A stretch of 6,269 nucleotides of DNA, taken from assembly GCA_938030845.1 (NCBI GenBank), contig CALHIC010000470.1, forward strand, positions 1 through 6,269. Direction: 5' to 3'. Position numbers and translations under genes: made by a program. Source of the stretch: an uncultured Oribacterium sp. Its GTDB lineage: Bacteria > Bacillota > Clostridia > Lachnospirales > Lachnospiraceae. Numbering within the stretch: the first letter of the stretch is position 1; each line of letters opens with the position of its first letter. The notes beneath the pieces are model-generated. The model did not search any database. It was not told the DNA's origin and worked only from the letters and a program-made list of their open reading frames with translations. Of the stretch, positions 1 through 4,832 are shown piece after piece.

Positions 1-634
1 CCTCACTGGTGATAATGGTATCGAACTTCCGCTTCATCTCTTCTTCCACGATGGAAATGGCTTCCGGAGATACTCTATCCATCTTCGCCATAGCCATAAC
101 CGTAGGAATACGCTTTGCTTCCTGCAGGTTCTCCAAAATCTGGGCCGCCTGCTCCGACTCCATATAGGAAAGAATCAGGGCGATAACCTGAGGACGCTCG
201 TTTTGAAGCAAGGATAACAGGGCCTTGGGATCTCCCTTTGCAAAGAAGTTAAAGGGCTTGGAAGCCAAGGTCTGGGAAACTCTGTCCAAAAGGGATTTGG
301 CCGCGGATTCTCCGAAGGCCTTTTCCAAAACCGCCTTGGCATAGTCCATACCGCCGTCTGTCATCATCTTATGGGTAAGACAAAGACGATAGAACTGATC
401 CAGGGTAGTCTCCACCATAGAGTTGGTGGTTTTTCCCATTTTCGCCACCTCAAAGGTTAACTCCTCGATATCATGCTCTCCCAAATACTTGTAGATCTGG
501 GAGGCACGATCGGAACCAAGGGACACCACCACAAGGGCAGCTTTTTGTTTTCCTGTAAGCTTTGGGACAAAGTCCTGATTTTCATCAATGGGTTTAGCTT
601 GTTTTTCTTGTTGATCTGTGCTGTTTTCTGCCAA
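1..634 (-). CDS. fliG: Flagellar motor switch protein FliG, N-terminal and middle part (3' end beyond window)
   Basis: FliG sits on the cytoplasmic face of the MS ring, binds FliF with its N-terminal domain and FliM with its middle and C-terminal domains, and forms the rotor surface that the stator drives. The window holds 211 codons of a protein usually about 335 residues long, so the C-terminal torque-generating domain is missing only because of the window edge. Residues 1-25 are a polar extension; 26-110 match the FliF-binding domain (LTGKQKAALVVVSLG at 26-40; FEVAKMG at 61-67). The middle armadillo domain carries NERPQVIALILSYM at 145-158 and KMDRVSPE at 184-191. The usual EHPQ motif reads ERPQ (146-149). 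The start is a TTG at 634-632, chosen because AGGAG (642-646) lies 7 nt upstream and the family similarity begins soon after; no in-frame ATG exists before residue 66. The gene overlaps the end of fliF by 41 bp. The family call is near certain; the exact start is likely. Confidence 0.95.
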   Translation of the reverse strand, partial: MAENSTDQQEKQAKPIDENQDFVPKLTGKQKAALVVVSLGSDRASQIYKYLGEHDIEELTFEVAKMGKTTNSMVETTLDQFYRLCLTHKMMTDGGMDYAKAVLEKAFGESAAKSLLDRVSQTLASKPFNFFAKGDPKALLSLLQNERPQVIALILSYMESEQAAQILENLQEAKRIPTVMAMAKMDRVSPEAISIVEEEMKRKFDTIITSE

Positions 635-2267
635 GGTTTTGCTCCTCTTCTCTCATCCAGCTTTGAATAAGCTTTGCCACTACCTGCGGGTTCTGATCCG
701 TAAATTCGCCGATGCTCTTCTTCAGCTTCATACCGTGGGCCATCTTGCCCTCAGCAGTCAGCTCATCTTCATCAACTTCCTCTACCGGCGTGATTTCATC
801 CGTAGGCTGCTCTATACTGAGTGCTGCTGCATTTTCCATTTCTTCCTGTGCCAACTTCTTCAGCTTCTTCTTCTTTCTTCCGCGAAGAATCAAAATCAAC
901 AGAATCAAAATCAGTAAGAATGCGGATACCGCCGCTCCGATCAGTGCCCACAACGGGAACTGGTTCAGGAGAGTCTTAGGCTCTTCTGCCGGCTTCTTCT
1001 CCTCTGTAGTCTGTTGTACCGCGGTCTTATTCAGAGAACGAAGGATGGTAATCTTATCCGCCGCCTCATCCCGCTTGATTCCCGCAGCATCTGCCACCAG
1101 GTTAATCAAATCGCTTTCCGGAATACTGTTGTCATCCGTATTGATAACAATCGCTACGGAAGCATCCTCCAACACACCCGGAGCAATTTCCTTCTGCTCC
1201 TTTAACACATTATAAAGCCACTCTCTGGTAGCACTGGAGTTGGAATAATTATCCGTAGTCTGGGCTGTTCCGTTTTGGGTGGTGTATCTTGGGGTATCCG
1301 CATTGGCATCCGCCCCGGCCACACCGGCAGCGTTTTCACCGCTGTTTCCGGCATTTTCCCCGGCCACCTCTTCATTGCTCAGTAAGCCTCTTTTATCCGT
1401 GGCTTCTGTCTTCTCCGGTACGGTGTACTGGGTGTTCTCCTGAATCAGCTTCGCCATATTCAGGGTTCCCTTTACGGAAACCGCCAGGTTTTCTCCTCCG
1501 TAAATCTTTCCCAATACCCGTTTAATATTGTTGGCAATATTGTTCTCCACCGTAGTGGTCAGGTTTGCCATGCTGGTACCGGAACCGCTGGCACTGTCTC
1601 CCGCATCCGCAGCCACCTCTTCCATGGTACCTGCATCAAAAACGGAAACATTGGTAAAGTTCATTCCCTTTACCGACCTTGCAATAAGGTTTTTAATGGC
1701 TTCCGCATTCTTCTCGGAAAGACTCTGTCCCTCCTCCATGGTCACCACCACACTGGCGCTGGCCTGTACCGGATTCTCATCCTCAATGGCATAGGTTTGA
1801 TCCGTTCCCTCGGCAATGGTCACCTTGGCATCCCGAACTCCATCAAAGAGGCGAATGGTCGCCCCCAAACGATCCTGTAAATCATACAGGGTATATTGTT
1901 TTTTATCGGACTCGGTGGTCATAAGACCGGAGTTTCCGATATACATGTCGTAAGCAAATCCCGACTTCGGGTAACCCTTGGACAAAAGCTGTGCTCTCAA
2001 GGTATCCACAGACTCGGAGGGTACCTTTAAGGCTCCGGACTTTCCGTCATAGAGATAGGGGACATTCTGTTCCTGCAAAAGAGAAACAATCTGCTGTGCC
2101 TCTCCCTGACTTAAGGAAGAGAACAGGGTCTGATATTCGGTTTTCTGCCCTCTTGCCAAGAGGAAGACGGCAACGGCAATAACCACTACGGTAATTCCCG
2201 CAATGATGCCTAATAATTTTTTTGATTTAGCGGACAGATTCTGCCACATTTCCTTGAGCTTTTGCAC
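594..2267 (-). CDS. fliF: Flagellar MS-ring protein FliF
   Basis: FliF is the inner-membrane protein that assembles into the MS ring, the base on which rod, export gate and rotor are built. From the GTG at 2267 it is 557 residues, a normal family length. Visible in order: a short cytoplasmic N-terminus; a membrane segment at about 18-38 (LLGIIAGITVVVIAVAVFLL); a YscJ/FliF ring-building region at about 44-215 (YQTLFSSLS; SKGYPKSGF; ASASVVV); a second periplasmic domain with a low-complexity Gly/Ala/Asn/Asp-rich insert at about 300-345; a second membrane segment at about 438-461; a basic stop-transfer stretch (RGRKKKKLKK); an acidic linker; and the FliG-binding helix VVAKLIQSWM at 529-538. A TTG two codons earlier (2273) is possible, but AGGAG (2277-2281) is only 3 nt from it and 9 nt from the GTG, so the GTG is preferred. 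The gene lies 25 bp after fliE. A basic tail of about 19 residues beyond the FliG-binding helix is unusual; its last third or more is read from DNA that also encodes the FliG N-terminus. Confidence 0.96.
   Translation of the reverse strand: MQKLKEMWQNLSAKSKKLLGIIAGITVVVIAVAVFLLARGQKTEYQTLFSSLSQGEAQQIVSLLQEQNVPYLYDGKSGALKVPSESVDTLRAQLLSKGYPKSGFAYDMYIGNSGLMTTESDKKQYTLYDLQDRLGATIRLFDGVRDAKVTIAEGTDQTYAIEDENPVQASASVVVTMEEGQSLSEKNAEAIKNLIARSVKGMNFTNVSVFDAGTMEEVAADAGDSASGSGTSMANLTTTVENNIANNIKRVLGKIYGGENLAVSVKGTLNMAKLIQENTQYTVPEKTEATDKRGLLSNEEVAGENAGNSGENAAGVAGADANADTPRYTTQNGTAQTTDNYSNSSATREWLYNVLKEQKEIAPGVLEDASVAIVINTDDNSIPESDLINLVADAAGIKRDEAADKITILRSLNKTAVQQTTEEKKPAEEPKTLLNQFPLWALIGAAVSAFLLILILLILILRGRKKKKLKKLAQEEMENAAALSIEQPTDEITPVEEVDEDELTAEGKMAHGMKLKKSIGEFTDQNPQVVAKLIQSWMREEEQNLGRKQHRSTRKTS
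642..646 (-). promoter_or_regulatory. Ribosome binding site of fliG, inside fliF
   Basis: AGGAG on the minus strand with a 7-nt spacer to the TTG at 634. It lies inside the fliF reading frame, where it encodes part of the acidic EEEQ stretch, so fliG translation starts while ribosomes are still finishing fliF. It is the main evidence for the TTG start. Confidence 0.82.
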
Positions 2268-2276
2268 CTGCAAACT

Positions 2277-2281
2277 CTCCT
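2277..2281 (-). promoter_or_regulatory. Ribosome binding site of fliF
   Basis: AGGAG on the minus strand, 9 nt before GTG (2267) and only 3 nt before TTG (2273). The spacing favours the GTG as initiator. A second, weaker purine run (TTAGGAAT) lies just upstream, within the fliE-fliF gap. Confidence 0.75.
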
Positions 2282-2292
2282 ATTCCTAATCC

Positions 2293-2610
2293 TTATAAAC
2301 TGATTTTCATCAATTCATTATAGCCTTCCAACGCCTTATTTCTGAGTGATACCAATAAATCCAAACTGATTTGCGCCTTCGCCTCCGCAATGGGTAAGCT
2401 GTGGGCATCGGATAATTGTCCTGTAGCCAGGAGATACTGTTTGTTTTCCACATCCAGCTGGCTGGTCTTTACATTGTCAATGGCGGAACGAAACACGTCC
2501 TTAAAAAGTCTTGCGCCTTCTGTTCCTCCTGCCTGAGTTCCCTGGTCAATGCTCCCTACACTTCCAATCTTCCAAGATGATAAGGGACTGATGAAATCTG
2601 AAACGTTCAT
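2293..2610 (-). CDS. fliE: Flagellar hook-basal body complex protein FliE
   Basis: FliE is a small exported protein that joins the MS ring to the proximal rod and is among the first substrates of the flagellar export machine. The product is 105 residues, close to the usual 100 or so, and has no signal peptide, as expected for type III export. The N-terminal 35 residues are poorly conserved. The diagnostic part is the helical second half: FKDVFRSAIDNV (about 46-57), then LATGQLSDAHSLPIAEAKAQ, and the family ending RNKALEGYNELMKISL. The start is the ATG at 2610-2608 because a perfect AGGAGG (2618-2623) lies 7 nt upstream; the reading frame is open for 12 more codons to a GTG at 2646, but that places the ribosome site inside the gene and has none of its own. 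It appears to be the first gene of the flagellar operon here, with a promoter and leader in front and fliF 25 bp behind. flgB and flgC are not adjacent. Confidence 0.95.
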   Translation of the reverse strand: MNVSDFISPLSSWKIGSVGSIDQGTQAGGTEGARLFKDVFRSAIDNVKTSQLDVENKQYLLATGQLSDAHSLPIAEAKAQISLDLLVSLRNKALEGYNELMKISL

Positions 2611-2617
2611 CCTTTTT

Positions 2618-2623
2618 CCTCCT
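2618..2623 (-). promoter_or_regulatory. Ribosome binding site deciding the fliE start
   Basis: The minus strand reads AGGAGG, a full Shine-Dalgarno match, 7 nt before the ATG at 2610. It settles the choice of the internal ATG over the GTG 36 bases upstream. Confidence 0.93.
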
Positions 2624-2656
2624 AAATACAGTAAACGCGGATTCACTTCTTAGCTC

Positions 2657-2706
2657 TTCCCGAACCCTTACGGGAAATCTTATTTTCTCTCAAAAGGAAA
2701 AATAAG
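2657..2706 (-). promoter_or_regulatory. Structured 5' leader of the fliE operon: two adjacent hairpins
   Basis: Between the predicted transcription start (about 2744) and the fliE ribosome site the transcript can form two hairpins 2 nt apart. The first (2679-2706) pairs CTTATTTT with AAAATAAG around a 12-nt loop, with possible further pairing inside. The second (2657-2676) pairs TTCCCG with CGGGAA around TAAGGGTT. Neither is followed by a run of T on the minus strand, so they do not look like a terminator, and they stop 33 nt short of the ribosome site. I could not match them to a known riboswitch; in particular I see no cyclic-di-GMP riboswitch core. They may stabilise the mRNA or bind a regulator, or be incidental in A/T-rich DNA. 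Confidence 0.5.
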
Positions 2707-2750
2707 CACAAGAACTGAATTTACGATTTTTTTAATATTAAATCCATGGT

Positions 2751-2779
2751 ACTATAACAAACTGTTTCCGTAATGACAA
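2751..2779 (-). promoter_or_regulatory. Sigma-A type promoter of the fliE-fliF-fliG operon
   Basis: The minus strand has TTGTCA (2779-2774), a spacer of exactly 17 nt, and TATAGT (2756-2751). Each box differs from consensus (TTGACA, TATAAT) at one position. Transcription would begin near 2744, giving a leader of about 134 nt before fliE. It lies downstream of the strong terminator at 2887-2942, so the flagellar genes can be expressed independently of the receptor unit. I found no convincing sigma-28 or sigma-54 promoter in this spacer. Sequence-only prediction. Confidence 0.77.
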
Positions 2780-2886
2780 GTCTCTGTTTTTCCCTTTTTT
2801 TCCTGAAAATCCTCGCATTTTCTTATGAAAAGGAAGGAAAAACTTAATTTATAAAAAAGCTGCTTGCCCTTTACATTTTTACTCAT

Positions 2887-2942
2887 GAAAATAGACAAAT
2901 TCTCCCCCAATAAAGCAGGGAAAATTTGTCTATTCTTTTTTT
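2887..2942 (-). terminator. Long intrinsic terminator between the two operons (probably bidirectional)
   Basis: The arms 2890-2906 and 2918-2934 pair over 17 positions with one mismatch, enclosing an 11-nt loop; the outer stem is A/T-rich and the top is CCC/GGG. On the minus strand the stem runs into TTTTC, which would end the phosphodiesterase-receptor transcript about 200-245 nt past the receptor stop. On the plus strand the same stem is followed by seven T (2936-2942), a better U-tract. It therefore probably works in both directions, although no plus-strand gene is visible to need it. Confidence 0.8.
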
Positions 2943-2992
2943 GCCATTCTTTTTTCCATATGCACTCCTTTCCCAATAGAGCAAGGGAAAAT
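2906..2992. repeat. Diverged repeated box, two copies about 66 bp apart
   Basis: The plus strand has CCCAATAAAGCAGGGAAAAT at 2906-2925 and a near copy at 2972-2992 with one A/G change and one extra A. Each has CCC and GGG facing each other across an AATARAGCA loop. The first forms the top of the long terminator; the second can form a smaller hairpin (TTTCCC 2969-2974 with GGGAAA 2985-2990). This suggests a duplicated and decayed hairpin element rather than chance, but two copies are weak evidence. Confidence 0.55.
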
Positions 2993-3072
2993 AAGGCCTT
3001 TCCTCTTTTTCCCCTGTTCTTTCCGTCCGTTTCGTCCAAAGGCTATGCTTTTCCTTATTTTTCCAAAGCCTT

Positions 3073-3129
3073 AAAAACGCTCCTCTTCTTTTCCAAGAGG
3101 AAACTCCCCTTCTTTTCCAAGAGGAGTTT
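3073..3129 (-). terminator. Tandem hairpins just after the receptor gene (candidate first terminator)
   Basis: Six bases after the receptor stop codon the minus strand forms two back-to-back hairpins. The first (3129-3101) has an 11-bp stem with one G-T pair, AAACTCCTCTT with AAGGGGAGTTT, and loop GGAAAAG. The second (3100-3082) has a 6-bp stem, CCTCTT with AAGAGG, and the same loop. AGCG and then TTTTT (3077-3073) follow. The T run is short and 4 nt from the stem, so termination is probably partial. The pair may instead protect the 3' end of the receptor mRNA. Confidence 0.6.
3080..3127 (-). repeat. 24-bp direct tandem duplication, two copies
   Basis: Copy one spans 3080-3103 and copy two 3104-3127. 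They match at 21 of 24 positions, the first 21 bases differing only by one T/C change. Each copy contains a self-complementary core, CCTCTT with loop GGAAAAG and AAGAGG on the minus strand, so the duplication doubles a hairpin. It looks like a fairly recent local duplication. Confidence 0.85.
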
Positions 3130-3134
3130 ACCTG

Positions 3135-4820
3135 TTAAACCTGAATACGGGAAATCATTTCCTTCAGAGAAGCCGCATTCTCATTCAGATCCTGACTGGA
3201 TGCGGAGCTTTCCTCGGAAGTGGCACTGTTTTGCTGTACCACCTTGGAAACCTCTTCCAGGCCCTTACTTACTTCAGAAATGGATTTTGCATCCGTTACC
3301 ATGGAACCGGCAATTTCGCTCACCATTTCCTTACTCTTCTCAGAGCCGTCCATAACATCGCCCAGTGTCTTTGCGGCGTGATCCACGATATTTACACCCT
3401 TTTTCACCGCATTGATGGTGCTCTCAATCAGAACAGAGGTCTCTGCAGCCGCATCCGCGGACTTTCCTGCCAAGTTTCTGACCTCATCCGCTACCACGGC
3501 AAAGCCCTTACCGTAAACTCCGGCTCTTGCCGCCTCAATGGCTGCATTTAATGCCAGAATATTGGTCTGGAAAGCAATGTCATCAATAGCCTTGATGATA
3601 CGCTCTACCTGATTGGACTTATCCTCGATTTCCTCCATAGCCAGGAGCATCTCGCCCATCTGCTGGTTTTCATCGGAAATCTTCTCGGAAACCTCTCCGA
3701 AATAGCTTTCTATATTGCCCGCCTTCTGTGCCTGGGCACTGATTCTTGTGGAAAGCGCATAAATGCTGGCACTTAACTCCTCCAAGGTGGAAGCCTGCTC
3801 TGTAGCCCCCTGAGAAAGGGCCACGGAACCGTTGGCAATCTGCTCGGAACCGGACTCTACATCCGCTGCCACCTGATTAATGGAGCCGAAAACATTCTTC
3901 AAGTTCTGGTTGATTTCCCGATAGGACTGCAAAATGCTGGCATAATCCGCCACATACATATTTTCATCCATGGACTGTACCGCAAAGTTTCCTTTGCTCA
4001 TCTCGGATAAAACCGCACAAATGTCGGTAATAATCTTCTTCAATTCCCCGGACAGAGCAGAGAAGTCGTCCACCATCTCTCCCAGCTCGTCGCTGCCGAT
4101 ATACTTCTTATTGAAAGCAATATTTAAATGACCGCTGCGCATTCTTTTGATTGCCTTGGAAACCGTACCGATTCGTCCGGTAATATCTTTTTGCAGCTTC
4201 AGAAAGGCAAAGACACAAAGAAGAATTACGATGACAAAGACCACGCCCAAAAGCAAGCTTTCCCTAGACCGCATATCCTTGGCCTCCTGAATCTTCGCTT
4301 CAGAGTGCTCATCGGAAAGCTTTCCTACAGCGGAAAGTGCGGATACAAAGTTCTCAGAGGTTACTGCATTAAAGCCCTGTTGATAGGAAGCAATCGCTCC
4401 TGCCGTGTCCCCCTTATCCAAGAGATCCAGAAGAGCATAGCTATCCTTCTCCAAAGCATCCATTGCAGTGGAAAGGTTTGCTAATAAGGTCTTATCCTCC
4501 AGAGTATTTTCCAGTTTGGAAAGCTTATCCCGCATATCCTTAAAACGACTGTCAAAATCCTCTCTTTGTTCTTTTACCGGATTGTTGCTAGGATCATACA
4601 TGGCCAAAAGTAAACGCTTATTGATACTCTGGATATCCTTTCGCATACTCATCTGCGACTTCATGTTGTCATACTCAATTTGCACAAAGTCATTTACCAT
4701 CATGTCACTCATCTTCAAAAATGAGAATTGTGCCAAGCCGATTAAGAGTGTGACCATAATCGTCATGAGAACCAGTGTAAAAATAAACTTACTACGCAAC
4801 TTCATATCCTTATAAGACAT
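3135..4820 (-). CDS. Methyl-accepting chemotaxis protein (membrane chemoreceptor)
   Basis: A transmembrane receptor that senses a signal outside the cell and controls the CheA kinase through CheW, and so flagellar rotation. It has 561 residues. In order: membrane segment 12-32; an extracellular helical region of about 155 residues (33-187), the size of a four-helix-bundle sensor; membrane segment 189-207; HAMP about 208-262 with the SDELGEM motif at 243-249; a second HAMP-like segment about 263-311 (SEMSKGNFAV at 272-281); then a long coiled-coil signalling domain. The kinase-control tip is plain: ERIIKAIDDIAFQTNILALN (406-425), AAIEAARAG, then GKGFAVVADEVRNLAGKSADAA. Likely methylation helices flank it, for example GATEQASTLEELSAS (338-352). 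There is no C-terminal CheR-binding pentapeptide, as is usual in Gram-positives. The first HAMP helix lacks its usual proline (DITGRIGTV). The ATG at 4820 has GGGAG (4828-4832) 7 nt upstream. The ligand cannot be told from sequence. Confidence 0.95.
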   Translation of the reverse strand: MSYKDMKLRSKFIFTLVLMTIMVTLLIGLAQFSFLKMSDMMVNDFVQIEYDNMKSQMSMRKDIQSINKRLLLAMYDPSNNPVKEQREDFDSRFKDMRDKLSKLENTLEDKTLLANLSTAMDALEKDSYALLDLLDKGDTAGAIASYQQGFNAVTSENFVSALSAVGKLSDEHSEAKIQEAKDMRSRESLLLGVVFVIVILLCVFAFLKLQKDITGRIGTVSKAIKRMRSGHLNIAFNKKYIGSDELGEMVDDFSALSGELKKIITDICAVLSEMSKGNFAVQSMDENMYVADYASILQSYREINQNLKNVFGSINQVAADVESGSEQIANGSVALSQGATEQASTLEELSASIYALSTRISAQAQKAGNIESYFGEVSEKISDENQQMGEMLLAMEEIEDKSNQVERIIKAIDDIAFQTNILALNAAIEAARAGVYGKGFAVVADEVRNLAGKSADAAAETSVLIESTINAVKKGVNIVDHAAKTLGDVMDGSEKSKEMVSEIAGSMVTDAKSISEVSKGLEEVSKVVQQNSATSEESSASSQDLNENAASLKEMISRIQV

Positions 4821-4827
4821 ACTTCTT

Positions 4828-4832
4828 CTCCC
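4828..4832 (-). promoter_or_regulatory. Ribosome binding site of the chemoreceptor gene
   Basis: GGGAG on the minus strand, 7 nt before ATG (4820) and immediately after the TAA of the EAL gene (4835-4833). The gap between the two genes is only 12 nt, which points to one mRNA and probable translational coupling. Confidence 0.82.

Larger units (their letters stand above)
2611..3134. other. 524-bp gene-free spacer between the receptor unit and the fliE operon
   Basis: No reading frame here has both a ribosome site and protein-like composition. From the receptor side to the fliE side it holds a tandem hairpin pair, a weak hairpin (3039-3072, AAGGCT pairing with AGCCTT), a diverged repeated box, a long terminator, the fliE promoter and a structured leader. 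Base use changes sharply from the flanking genes: it is A/T-rich and, between about 2930 and 3130, the minus strand is mostly purine, with many GGAAAA-like runs. No relic of flgB or flgC can be seen. Confidence 0.8.

Noticed and set aside
712..1215. Plus-strand 167-codon frame antisense to fliF
   Set aside because: Ser/Phe-rich shadow of a well supported gene; no ribosome site.
2268..2273. TTG start for fliF two codons upstream of the GTG
   Set aside because: Only 3 nt from AGGAG, too close; the GTG has 9 nt. Not fully excluded.
2611..2646. Twelve-codon upstream extension of fliE to a GTG
   Set aside because: It would place the perfect AGGAGG inside the coding region, and the GTG has no ribosome site.
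2657..2676. Leader hairpin as an intrinsic terminator or attenuator
   Set aside because: No T run follows it on either strand.
2611..2750. Cyclic-di-GMP riboswitch in the fliE leader
   Set aside because: Tempting because of the EAL gene nearby, but I could not find the conserved core bases of class I or class II; the leader hairpins look unrelated.
2752..3039. Minus-strand 95-codon frame in the spacer
   Set aside because: TTG start without a ribosome site, Lys/Gly-rich low-complexity product, and it runs through the terminator hairpin. Its two ALLG stretches come from the repeated DNA box.
2864..3355. Plus-strand 163-codon frame spanning spacer and receptor 3' end
   Set aside because: Phe/Pro/Ser-rich product caused by the pyrimidine-rich strand, antisense to the receptor gene, no ribosome site or family likeness.
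4128..4484. Plus-strand frame antisense to the receptor gene
   Set aside because: Shadow of a certain gene with no family features.
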